Positions 1-7,549 of a stretch of 64,000 bases of DNA are shown here, in pieces. Position numbers and translations under genes: made by a program. Under the pieces are notes generated by a model that worked only from the letters and a program-made list of their open reading frames with translations, searched no databases and was not told where the DNA came from. The DNA comes from CAWHMS01 sp963830495 (GTDB lineage Bacteria; Actinomycetota; Actinomycetes; Propionibacteriales; Nocardioidaceae). Numbering within the stretch: the first letter of the stretch is position 1; every line of letters starts with the position of its first letter. The stretch covers positions 868,001-932,000 of the forward strand of contig CAWHMS010000002.1 in assembly GCA_963830495.1 (NCBI GenBank), in the 5' to 3' direction.

Positions 1-249
1 ACCACCGCGATCATCGCGTTCTTCATCGCGTGGAACGACTTCATCTACGGCATCTCGTTGACGTCGACCGAGGCGGCACGACCGGTACCCGCCGCCTTGG
101 GGTTCTTCACCGGCGCCTCGCAGTTCGAGGAGCCCACGGGATCGATTGCCGCAGCCGCCGTGATCGTGACCATCCCGGTCGTGATCTTGGTGCTGCTCTT
201 CCAGCGGCAGATCGTTGCCGGTCTCACCAACGGTGCCGTCAAGGGCTGA
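1..249 (+). CDS. Sugar ABC transporter permease, MalG-type, C-terminal fragment (5' end outside window)
   Basis: The frame is open from base 1 and ends in a TGA at 247-249, giving the last 82 residues. The segment has a hydrophobic stretch (AFFIAWNDFIYGISL), a loop, and a final membrane helix (VIVTIPVVILVLLFQRQIV). It ends in the sequence GLTNGAVKG, typical of inner-membrane permeases of carbohydrate importers (MalG/LacG/UgpE family), where the C-terminus reads roughly R-x-hydrophobic-x-x-G-hydrophobic-T-x-G-A-V-K-G. The conserved EAA loop that contacts the ATPase lies upstream of the window. The gene is 18 bp from an MsmK/UgpC-type ATPase on the same strand, which supports one operon. The substrate cannot be told from this fragment. 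Confidence 0.88.
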   Translation, partial: TTAIIAFFIAWNDFIYGISLTSTEAARPVPAALGFFTGASQFEEPTGSIAAAAVIVTIPVVILVLLFQRQIVAGLTNGAVKG

Positions 250-267
250 TCGGAACTAGGAGTTCAC

Positions 268-1437
268 ATGGCTGCCATTGAAATGAAGAACATCGTCAAG
301 AAGTACGGGGACGGATTCCCGGCCGTCAACGACGTGAGCATCGACGTCGCCGACGGGGAGTTCATCATCCTGGTCGGGCCGTCGGGCTGCGGGAAGTCCA
401 CCCTGCTGCGCATGGTGGTCGGTCTGGAGGACATCACGTCAGGCGACATGATCATCGCGGGGGAGCGCGTCAACGACAAGGCGCCACGCGACCGCAACCT
501 CTCGATGGTCTTCCAGAACTATGCGCTCTACCCGCACCTCTCGGTCTACGAGAACATCGCCTTCCCACTGCGCCTGGCCAAGAGCCACAGCTCGGAGGAG
601 ATCGACCGCAAGGTCCGGGAGGCGTCGAGCACCCTCGAGCTCGACGAGCACCTCGAGCGCAAGCCCGCCAACCTGTCCGGAGGCCAGCGGCAGCGCGTGG
701 CCATGGGCCGGGCCATCGTGAGGGACGCCCAGGCGTTCCTCTTCGACGAGCCGCTGTCCAACCTCGACGCCAAGCTGCGTGGTCAGATGCGTACGGAGAT
801 CGCCCGCCTGCAGAAGAAGCTGGGCATCACCACCGTCTACGTCACCCACGACCAGACGGAGGCGATGACGCTCGGCGACCGCGTCGCCGTCCTCAAGCGC
901 GGCATCCTGCAACAGCTGGCAACCCCCCGCGAGCTCTACGACCACCCCGTCAACCTCTTCGTCGCGGGCTTCATCGGATCGCCTCCGATGAACTTCCTGC
1001 CGGCCACGATCGAGGGTACGACGATGAAGCTGCCCTTCGGAGACGTCAAGATCCCGGAGGACAAGGCCGCGAAGGCCGAGGGCAAGGACGGTCTGCTCAT
1101 CGCCGGCATCAGGCCCGAGTACTTCGAAGACGCCGCCGTGCTCGACGACGCCCGGCTGCGCGAAGGGTCGACCTTCCGGGCGACCGTCGACGTGACTGAG
1201 TGGCTCGGCAGCGAGCAGTTCGCCTACATCCCGTTCGACGCGCCGCAGGAGATGCAGGAGCAGCTCGCCCAGCTCGAGCGCGACCTCGACGGTGAGTCGC
1301 TGCGCACGCAGCTGGTTATCTCGATCGACTCCGCCAGCAACGTCGCCGAGGGTGAAGAGGCCGAGTTCTTCGTCGACGCCAGCAAGGTGCACCTCTTCGA
1401 TCCTCAGTCCGGCGACAACCTCACCGAGGGGCTCTGA
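268..1437 (+). CDS. ABC transporter ATP-binding protein, MsmK/UgpC/MalK type
   Basis: This 389-residue ATPase would energise carbohydrate uptake together with the permease just upstream. Visible motifs are Walker A (GPSGCGKSTLL, near residue 38), the Q-loop (VFQNYALYPH), the signature LSGGQRQRVAMGRA, Walker B (AFLFDEPLSNLDAKLR) and the switch His (VTHDQTEAM). The C-terminal 150 residues form the MalK-type regulatory OB/TOBE region (GFIGSPPMNFLP, then GIRPEYFED). Length fits the family of about 360-390. An AGGAG ribosome-binding site lies 7 nt before the ATG. MsmK-type ATPases can serve several sugar importers, so the substrate stays open. A strong hairpin terminator follows the gene. Confidence 0.95.
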   Translation: MAAIEMKNIVKKYGDGFPAVNDVSIDVADGEFIILVGPSGCGKSTLLRMVVGLEDITSGDMIIAGERVNDKAPRDRNLSMVFQNYALYPHLSVYENIAFPLRLAKSHSSEEIDRKVREASSTLELDEHLERKPANLSGGQRQRVAMGRAIVRDAQAFLFDEPLSNLDAKLRGQMRTEIARLQKKLGITTVYVTHDQTEAMTLGDRVAVLKRGILQQLATPRELYDHPVNLFVAGFIGSPPMNFLPATIEGTTMKLPFGDVKIPEDKAAKAEGKDGLLIAGIRPEYFEDAAVLDDARLREGSTFRATVDVTEWLGSEQFAYIPFDAPQEMQEQLAQLERDLDGESLRTQLVISIDSASNVAEGEEAEFFVDASKVHLFDPQSGDNLTEGL

Positions 1438-1456
1438 GCCCACCGGCATCGTCGAT

Positions 1457-1496
1457 CGGCCGGCCCGGGCGCCTGCTGCGGCGCCTGGGCCGGCCG
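1457..1496 (+). terminator. Hairpin terminator after the ABC transporter operon
   Basis: A 17-bp GC-rich stem (1457-1473 against 1480-1496, one G-T wobble) encloses the loop TGCTGC, starting 20 bp after the ABC ATPase stop codon. There is no T-run, as is common for actinobacterial terminators. Confidence 0.75.
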
Positions 1497-1535
1497 TTCG
1501 TCTGCGCGCTCACATGACGGCGGACGCGCGGGCCT

Positions 1536-1592
1536 GATCTCGCGCGGTGCGCAGGCTCTGCGCCGCGCGAACCCTTCGCACGACGCGAGATC
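1536..1592 (+). other. Nested inverted repeats in the leader of the secreted transglycosylase-like gene
   Basis: An outer pair GATCTCGCG (1536-1544) and CGCGAGATC (1584-1592) encloses an inner stem formed by 1542-1554 against 1558-1568 (about 11 bp, 2-nt bulge, GCT loop). The two stems share a few bases, so they may be alternative or coaxial. The element lies 135 bp before the TTG start at 1728. It could be a second terminator or a structured 5' leader. I could not match it to a named riboswitch class. Confidence 0.4.
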
Positions 1593-1727
1593 TTGAGCGG
1601 CGGCGGTGTACTGCGACGAACCTCACCCGAGCAAACCGCACAACTCGGACCGGCTGAGTTGAAAACGCTGGCCGGTTCCGCCAGAGTGTTCCGGTCATCC
1701 CCTGCACCCACGAGGAGTGTTCTCGTT

Positions 1728-2420
1728 TTGCCCGGACGCCACTCCGCGCCCAGACACAAGTCCTCGCGGTCCGTCTCCCGATCCTTGGGTCGACTGGCCA
1801 CCGATGCGGTCAGCGCCGTCCCGAAGCCTGGTGTGACCAGCGCCGTCGCCGTCGTCGGCGCGACCGGTATGGCGCTGGGCATCGGCGTGCTCAGCACCGA
1901 CGAGGAGACCGCCGCCACGTCGTCGACCAACGACGCCGCTCCGGTCAGCGACGAGGTGAAGTCCTGGCTCGCGGCACGGTCCAAGGCAGAAGACGCTGAC
2001 GTGAGCAGGTCCGGCGAGCGACCGGTGACACGCGCCGTGCAGCGGGAGACGAAGACGCGGCATCTCGCGGTCACCGGCCAGGACATGGGCGGGCAGGTCA
2101 CCAGGACGGTCGAGCCCAGCGATCCCCGGGACATCGCTGCGTTGATGATGGCCGAGGACTACGGCTGGGGGTCTGACCAGTATTCCTGCCTGGACAGTCT
2201 CTACATCAGCGAGAGCGACTGGGACCACACCGCGACCAATCCCACCTCCGGCGCCTACGGCATCCCGCAGTCGCTGCCGGCGGAGAAGATGGCGACGGCG
2301 GGTGCGGACTGGCGGAGCAACCCGGAGACCCAGATCGCCTGGGGTCTGGAGTACATCGCCCAGTCCTACGGGACGCCCTGCTCCGCCTGGGCGTTCAAGT
2401 CAGCCAACAACTGGTACTAA
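1728..2420 (+). CDS. Membrane-anchored or secreted transglycosylase-like protein
   Basis: The product has about 230 residues when started at TTG 1728, which has a GAGGAG ribosome-binding site 10 nt upstream. The frame is open further upstream, but that extension looks non-coding. The N-terminus is basic (about residues 1-30), followed by a hydrophobic segment (SAVAVVGATGMALGIGVLS) that could be a signal anchor. The C-terminal 95 residues look like the lysozyme-like/transglycosylase fold of actinobacterial resuscitation-factor relatives: IAALMM, a candidate catalytic Glu in YISESDW, then NPTSGAYGIPQSLP and an AWGLEYI helix. Two Cys near the ends of this domain could form a disulfide. The likely role is peptidoglycan cleavage outside the membrane. 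The family assignment is from motif pattern only. Confidence 0.75.
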   Translation: MPGRHSAPRHKSSRSVSRSLGRLATDAVSAVPKPGVTSAVAVVGATGMALGIGVLSTDEETAATSSTNDAAPVSDEVKSWLAARSKAEDADVSRSGERPVTRAVQRETKTRHLAVTGQDMGGQVTRTVEPSDPRDIAALMMAEDYGWGSDQYSCLDSLYISESDWDHTATNPTSGAYGIPQSLPAEKMATAGADWRSNPETQIAWGLEYIAQSYGTPCSAWAFKSANNWY

Positions 2421-2474
2421 GCACCTCCCGCGGGTGATCGTGGGACACCGCAGACGGACTGCCACGATGGCCAG

Positions 2475-3878
2475 ATGCCGGAGCCCGCGATGAGACCAGA
2501 GAGGGCCGACGGCGGCGCGGCTCAGCCCGGGAAAACGACCGTGGTGTCGCTGGCCGACGCGACACGGGCCTGGTTCCTGATCTCGCTACAGACCTTCGGC
2601 GGTCCGGCGGGTCAGATCGCTGTCATGCATCGCATGCTGGTCGACGAGAGGCGCTGGATCGGCGAGCAGCGCTTCCTGTTCGCGCTCGGCTACTGCACTC
2701 TTCTCCCGGGCCCGGAGGCCCAGCAGCTGGCGACATACGTCGGCTGGCTGTTGAACGGTTCGAGGGGAGCGCTGATCGCCGGGATCCTCTTCGTGCTGCC
2801 GGGGGCCCTCGTGATGCTCGCACTCTCGGCGATCTATGTCGGTTTCGGCGACTCGGGCTGGCTCGACGCCGTGTTCCTGGGTCTGGCGCCGGCCGTCATC
2901 GCGATCGTGTTGCAGGCCGTGGTCCGGGTCGGTAGGCGGGGACTCCACTCTGGCGGACTGGTGGCCATTGCCGGAGGTTCGTTCCTAGCGTTGACGGTCT
3001 TCCAGACGCCCTTCCCGGCGGTCCTCGCTGTGGCCGCCGGGCTCGGTCTGCTGCTCGGCCGCCGACACACCTCCGTCGCCCCACCTCCACCTGTTACCGA
3101 GCCCTCCGCCCCGACCCCCGTGGTGAGCGACGACGCTCTGCATACCGCGCATCGCGGCCCGGTGCGCACCGCTGTGATCCTGGTCGGCGGTCTCCTCGTG
3201 TGGGTGGCGCCGATTGTCCTTGCCGCAGCGTTTCTGGGCAGGTCGAGTGTGCTCGTCGAACAGGCTGTGTTCTTCTCCGGCGCCGCCGTCGTCACGTTCG
3301 GCGGCGCGTACGCCGTCCTCTCCTACGTCGCCTACCAAGCCGTGGAGGTGTACGGCTGGCTGGCGCCAGGTGAGATGGTGCGCGGGCTCGCGCTCGCCGA
3401 GACCACCCCAGGCCCGTTGATCATGGTCGTGCAGTTCGTGGCCTTCGTCGGCGCCTACCGCGATCCGGGTTCGCTCGACCCGTGGGTGGCTGCCGTGCTG
3501 GCGTCGGCGCTGACGACCTGGGTGACCTTCGTGCCCAGCATCCTGTTCGTGCTGCTGGGTGCGCCGTACGTCGAGCGGCTGCGCAACAACCAGGCCCTCG
3601 CCTCTGCCCTGGCCGGGATCACGGCAGCAGTGGTCGGCATCATCGCCAACCTGGCGTTCTATTTCACGGTGCAGACGTTGTTCTCGGAGACCGATCGGGT
3701 CGATGCCGGACCGGTCTCGATGTTGCTTCCCGTGCCTGGCTCGCTGCAGGTGGCGCCGCTGATCGTGACCGTCCTGGCTCTGGTGCTGACCTTCGTGCGT
3801 GGCTGGAGTGTGCCGCGCATCCTGGGCGCCTGTGCACTCGCCGGCATCGCGCTGTACGCCGTCGGCCTGGGCCACTGA
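2475..3878 (+). CDS. chrA: Chromate efflux transporter, ChrA/CHR family, two-domain
   Basis: This 467-residue polytopic membrane protein has the duplicated architecture of long-chain CHR transporters. The N-terminal half (about residues 28-190) carries FGGPAGQIAVMHR and LLPGPEAQQLATYVGW; the C-terminal half (about 235-465) carries FGGAYAVLSYV and ETTPGPLIMVVQFVAF. A proline-rich linker (around residue 200) joins them. The family exports chromate with proton or sulfate coupling, though many members are untested and may carry other anions. The gene stands alone, convergent with fumC. The start at ATG 2475 is uncertain by a few codons, since a second Met follows at residue 6. Confidence 0.93.
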   Translation: MPEPAMRPERADGGAAQPGKTTVVSLADATRAWFLISLQTFGGPAGQIAVMHRMLVDERRWIGEQRFLFALGYCTLLPGPEAQQLATYVGWLLNGSRGALIAGILFVLPGALVMLALSAIYVGFGDSGWLDAVFLGLAPAVIAIVLQAVVRVGRRGLHSGGLVAIAGGSFLALTVFQTPFPAVLAVAAGLGLLLGRRHTSVAPPPPVTEPSAPTPVVSDDALHTAHRGPVRTAVILVGGLLVWVAPIVLAAAFLGRSSVLVEQAVFFSGAAVVTFGGAYAVLSYVAYQAVEVYGWLAPGEMVRGLALAETTPGPLIMVVQFVAFVGAYRDPGSLDPWVAAVLASALTTWVTFVPSILFVLLGAPYVERLRNNQALASALAGITAAVVGIIANLAFYFTVQTLFSETDRVDAGPVSMLLPVPGSLQVAPLIVTVLALVLTFVRGWSVPRILGACALAGIALYAVGLGH

Positions 3879-3939
3879 CCAGATCCGGTCTGACGAGACT
3901 GTGGGGTCGACATGTCAGCCACACCCACCGAGCAGGCCT

Positions 3940-5349
3940 TCAGCGGGGCGGACGGGTCATCGACAAGAGGTCGAGCGCCTGGTCCAACTGCTCCTCGGTG
4001 AGGACTCCGCGGTCGACGTACCCCTCCTCGATGACGACCTCGCGGATCGTACGGCGCTCCGCGACGGCTCGCTTGGCGACCGCGGCGGCGGCCTCGTAGC
4101 CGAGGTGCCGATTGAGCGGCGTCACGACCGAGGGGGACGACTCCGCCAGCATCCGGCAGTGCTCCTCGTCCGCCTCCAACCCAGCGACACATCGGTCGGC
4201 CAGCACCCGGCTCGCGTTGGCGAGCAACCGGACCGAGCCGAGCAGGTTGGTCGCCATCACCGGCATCATCACGTTGAGCTCGAAGTTGCCGGACGCGCCC
4301 GCGAAGGCGATGGCGGCGTCGTTGCCGATCACCTGGGCGCACACCATCGACACCGCCTCGGGCACGACCGGGTTGACCTTGCCCGGCATGATGCTGGACC
4401 CCGGCTGCAGATCGGGCAACCTGAGCTCGCCGAGCCCGGCGCGAGGCCCCGATCCCATCCACCGCAAGTCGGTGCAGATCTTGTGCAGCCCCACCGCGAT
4501 GGTGCGCAGCTGTCCACTGACCTCGACGAGCGCGTCCCTGCTGCCCTGGGCCTCGAAGTGGTTGCGCGCCTCGGTCAGCGGGAGGCCGGTGAGGTCGACC
4601 AGGACGGCGATAACCCGGCTGGCGAAACCCGGTGGCGTGTTGATACCGGTGCCGACAGCGGTGCCGCCCAACGCCAGCTCGGCGACCCGTGGCAGGGTGC
4701 CCTCGAGCCGCTCGATCCCCAACCGCAGCTGGGCTGCGTAGCCGCCGAGCTCCTGGCCGAGCGTGACCGGGGTGGCGTCCATCAGATGCGTACGGCCGGC
4801 CTTGACCACATCGGCGAACTCGGCGGCCTTGTCCTCAAAGGCGCTCGCCAGGTGGTCCAGGGCGGGGACCAGGTCCGCGGACACGCCGGCGGTGGCCGCG
4901 ATGTGGATCGAGGTGGGGAAGGTGTCGTTGCTCGACTGGCTGGCGTTGACGTGGTCGTTGGGGTGCACGTCGCGACCGAGCGCCTCGGTCGCCAGGGTGG
5001 CGATGACCTCGTTGGTGTTCATGTTGCTCGACGTCCCGGACCCGGTCTGGAACACGTCGATGGGGAAGTGGTCGTCGTGCCGACCGTCGGCGACCTCGCG
5101 GGCGGCTGTGCTGATCGCCTTCGCCATGTCGTCGTCGAGCACCCCGAGCTCGGCATTGACCTGCGCCGCCGCCGCCTTGACGAGGGCCAGGGCCCGGATA
5201 TGTGCCGGCTCCAGCCGGCTGCCGCTGATGGGGAAGTTCTCGACGGCTCGCTGTGTCTGTGCCCGCCACAGCGCCGTCGCCGGCACCCGCACGTGACCCA
5301 TCGTGTCGCGCTCGATCCGGAACTCGTCGCCGTCCTTCTGGTCGCTCAT
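3940..5349 (-). CDS. fumC: Class II fumarate hydratase
   Basis: The 469-residue enzyme interconverts fumarate and malate in the TCA cycle in the cytoplasm. The fumarase/aspartase signature GSSIMPGKVNP is present, as are QTGSGTSSNMNTNEV, NASQSSNDTFPTS and GRTHLMDATPVTLG, in family order. I chose ATG 5349 because the minus strand has TACCGT (5362-5357) followed by exactly 7 nt and then this ATG, which suggests a leaderless mRNA; an upstream GTG at 5358 is less likely. In M. tuberculosis fumC lies next to glpX; here about 8 kb of other genes separate them. Convergent with chrA. Confidence 0.96.
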   Translation of the reverse strand: MSDQKDGDEFRIERDTMGHVRVPATALWRAQTQRAVENFPISGSRLEPAHIRALALVKAAAAQVNAELGVLDDDMAKAISTAAREVADGRHDDHFPIDVFQTGSGTSSNMNTNEVIATLATEALGRDVHPNDHVNASQSSNDTFPTSIHIAATAGVSADLVPALDHLASAFEDKAAEFADVVKAGRTHLMDATPVTLGQELGGYAAQLRLGIERLEGTLPRVAELALGGTAVGTGINTPPGFASRVIAVLVDLTGLPLTEARNHFEAQGSRDALVEVSGQLRTIAVGLHKICTDLRWMGSGPRAGLGELRLPDLQPGSSIMPGKVNPVVPEAVSMVCAQVIGNDAAIAFAGASGNFELNVMMPVMATNLLGSVRLLANASRVLADRCVAGLEADEEHCRMLAESSPSVVTPLNRHLGYEAAAAVAKRAVAERRTIREVVIEEGYVDRGVLTEEQLDQALDLLSMTRPPR

Positions 5350-5393
5350 AGCGTCCACGGTACGACGAGGCGCCGCGCTGAGCAGCCGACCCC

Positions 5394-5822
5394 TCAGTCG
5401 GTGTCGTCACCGCGCCGAAGTCGCTTGGTCTCGCCTCGGCGGCGTTTTGCCTCCAGCCGACGCCGCTGCGAAGCACGGGTCGGCTTAGTGGGCCGTCTCG
5501 GCTTGGCGGGCGGGGCGATCGCCTCGCGCAGGATCTCACTGAGCCGCTCCTCGGCAGCGACCCGGTTGCGCAGCTGGGAGCGATGCTCCGAGGCTGCCAC
5601 GGTGATGGTCCCGTCGACGAGGCGCGCCGCGAGCCGTGCGAGGGCGCGGTGACGTTGAGCCTCGGTCAGGCTGACGGTGGCACCGATGTCGAACGAGAGC
5701 TCGACGCGACTGTCGGTGGTGTTGACCGACTGGCCACCAGGTCCACTCGACCGGGAGAAGCGCCAGGACAGCTCGTGCTCCGGCACGACCACGCCGGCGC
5801 GGATCACCAGTGGTCCGGGCAC
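5394..5822 (-). CDS. arfB: Peptidyl-tRNA hydrolase ArfB (ribosome rescue, GGQ domain)
   Basis: This 142-residue protein is a stand-alone release-factor catalytic domain. The GGQ motif (SSGPGGQSVN, about residues 26-35) is the residue set that hydrolyses peptidyl-tRNA, and the C-terminal tail is very basic (RRRLEAKRRRGETKRLRR). In ArfB/YaeJ such a tail sits in the empty mRNA channel of stalled ribosomes. Length matches the family (about 140). Two tandem GTG codons (5825 and 5822) are possible starts; a TACTCT hexamer 6 nt before GTG 5822 favours it as a leaderless start. The gene lies 44 bp upstream of the fumC start on the same strand. Confidence 0.92.
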   Translation of the reverse strand: MPGPLVIRAGVVVPEHELSWRFSRSSGPGGQSVNTTDSRVELSFDIGATVSLTEAQRHRALARLAARLVDGTITVAASEHRSQLRNRVAAEERLSEILREAIAPPAKPRRPTKPTRASQRRRLEAKRRRGETKRLRRGDDTD

Positions 5823-5844
5823 CACCTGAGAGTAGTGCGCCGGA

Positions 5845-6510
5845 TCAGCGTCGAGCCACGAGCACGTGGTAGCTGGTGTCGCGACTGCCGAGCGTCACCG
5901 GCACGACCAGCTCGTCGCAGCATCCGAAGACATCGGTGAGCCTGGCCGACAGCTCGGGGGCGGGTGATGCCACCCAGATCGCGAGCACTCCTCCGGCGGT
6001 CAGCGCAGCCTGGCAGGACGCGAGGAACGGGTGCTCGTAGACGGCGGCGTTGGCGTCGTACACCAGATAGCCGGGTCCGTTGTCGACGTCGAGGAGGATC
6101 AGGTCGAGACCCGCCGCCTTCGGTTCGGAGATCGCGTGGCGGACATCGTCGACGAGCACCTGCGTCCGCGGGTCAGCGAAGGCGTCCCTCGTCGGCTCGA
6201 TCAGTCCCTCGGCGTGCCACGCCACCAGGTCTGGCTCGATCTCGACGACGACCACGCGCTCGACCCGCCTGTCGCCGAGGACTTCGGCCATGGTGAACCC
6301 CAGCCCGAGCCCGCCGACGAGGACGGTGAGGCCCCGACGCGCGGCATCGATCTCGGCGAGCGCTGTCCGAGCGAGGGCCTGCTCGGCGGCGGTCTCCAGG
6401 GTGTCCATGACGAAGATCCCGTTGACCCGGAGCTCCAGCACCCTGTCCTCGGGCCTGCGGCGCAGCAGCACCTCACCGCGGTCGGAGCTGGCCCGGCGTA
6501 CGGTGGTCAT
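5845..6510 (-). CDS. Spermidine synthase-like methyltransferase-fold protein
   Basis: The 221-residue protein has a Rossmann methyltransferase-like core: the nucleotide-binding loop VLVGGLGLGFTMAEVL, the acidic strand end VVVVEIEPDLVAWH and a following DDVRHAI. It also has LDVDNGPGYLVYDANAAVY, reminiscent of polyamine synthase active-site regions. No clear polyamine-specific substrate pocket is visible, so it may act on something else. The start ATG 6510 lies 7 nt after the stop of the aldo/keto reductase, implying co-transcription; an extended GTG-type start inside that gene is less likely. The next gene, arfB, begins 22 bp downstream. Confidence 0.8.
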   Translation of the reverse strand: MTTVRRASSDRGEVLLRRRPEDRVLELRVNGIFVMDTLETAAEQALARTALAEIDAARRGLTVLVGGLGLGFTMAEVLGDRRVERVVVVEIEPDLVAWHAEGLIEPTRDAFADPRTQVLVDDVRHAISEPKAAGLDLILLDVDNGPGYLVYDANAAVYEHPFLASCQAALTAGGVLAIWVASPAPELSARLTDVFGCCDELVVPVTLGSRDTSYHVLVARR

Positions 6511-6517
6511 GCCTGGC

Positions 6518-7450
6518 TCAGATCCAGGGCAGCGCACTGCGCGTCGACCAATAGCGTTCGGCCGGCTCCGCCAGGCTCTGCAAGGCCGCCAGCTCGGCAG
6601 AGGACAGCTCGATGCTGCGCGCCTGGAGGTTGCTGTCGAGCTGAGCCACCGTGGTCACGCCGAGCAGCACGACGTCGGCGGGCAGCTGCAGCGCGGCCGC
6701 GACCGCGATCGCATCCGGGCAAACGCCGTGATGCGTCGCGATCTCGGCCAGCTCCCTCGGCGGGTCACCGCGCGCCGTGAGCCGACCGTTCGCCACCGTC
6801 TCCTTGACCGCGACATGCCAGCCGGCGTCGTACGCCGCTCGGAGCGCCGGCGCGCTGGAGGTCTCCAGGACGTTCCAGGTGACCTGCACGGCGGACCACG
6901 GCGTTGCCTCTCCCTGGCCGAGCGCGGTCTCGATGACCTCGCGTTGACCGGGTCCGCTCGTCGAGATGCCGACCCTGGTGCCGGCTGCGGCGATCTGTCG
7001 CAACTGGGAGTAAAGGTGTCTGTCCGTGAGCGCCGGGCTGTCCGGCGTGACGCTGTGCACGAGGTAGAGGTCCGGTCGAGTACGAAGCGTTGCCAACGTC
7101 TCGGGCCACTGTCGCTCGAGCGTCGCGGGAGAGTGATCCTTGACCTCGTGGGTTGCCACGTCGACCTGCCAGTCGGCGACGTACGTGTAACCCCACTTCG
7201 AGCCGAGCGTCAGCGTCTCGCGGCGACCAGGATGTGATCGCAACCACGACCCGACGAACTCCTCGGCCCGCCCGTAGGACCGCGCGGCGTCGACATGACG
7301 GATACCCGCCAACCAGGCGGCGTCCAGCACCTCGTGCGTCCGAGCGCGCAGGTCGGCGACACCGCGGCCCGAGCCGTAGTCCGCATCGTGCCCGAGGTTG
7401 ATGTAGCCGGGCCTTCCCAGGGCGGCCGTGCCGACTCCGAGCTCTGGCAT
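6518..7450 (-). CDS. Aldo/keto reductase
   Basis: The 310-residue protein is an NADPH-dependent oxidoreductase of the AKR (TIM-barrel) superfamily. The catalytic tetrad is recognisable: Asp and Tyr in HVDAARSYGRAEEF, Lys in GSKWGY and His in LYLVHS. The C-terminal part is shorter and less conserved, so the substrate cannot be named. The start ATG 7450 is supported by a minus-strand TACGCT (7463-7458) followed by exactly 7 nt and the ATG, suggesting a leaderless transcript. It is divergent from the WS/DGAT gene and probably co-transcribed with the spermidine-synthase-like gene downstream. Confidence 0.9.
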   Translation of the reverse strand: MPELGVGTAALGRPGYINLGHDADYGSGRGVADLRARTHEVLDAAWLAGIRHVDAARSYGRAEEFVGSWLRSHPGRRETLTLGSKWGYTYVADWQVDVATHEVKDHSPATLERQWPETLATLRTRPDLYLVHSVTPDSPALTDRHLYSQLRQIAAAGTRVGISTSGPGQREVIETALGQGEATPWSAVQVTWNVLETSSAPALRAAYDAGWHVAVKETVANGRLTARGDPPRELAEIATHHGVCPDAIAVAAALQLPADVVLLGVTTVAQLDSNLQARSIELSSAELAALQSLAEPAERYWSTRSALPWI

Positions 7451-7549
7451 GTGCGGCAGCGTACTGCGGCGGACTCGTGCGCCGATCCGGGCACTGCCGC
7501 GGCATGACCGGTCGATTCAGGCGAGACTGGAGCCGATGGGGAGGCCGAG

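Noticed and set aside
439..1449. 336-residue open frame on the minus strand
   Set aside because: Antisense to the ABC ATPase, which has Walker A, signature and Walker B in the plus frame.
1497..1727. c-di-AMP (ydaO) riboswitch before the transglycosylase-like gene
   Set aside because: The structured leader suggested it, but I could not find the conserved core sequences of that class, so it is only reported as a structured element.
3799..5652. 617-residue open frame on the plus strand across fumC and arfB
   Set aside because: It runs antisense to fumC, which has all its active-site motifs, and its translation is Arg/Gly/Asp-rich with no domain. Long antisense frames are expected at 70% GC.
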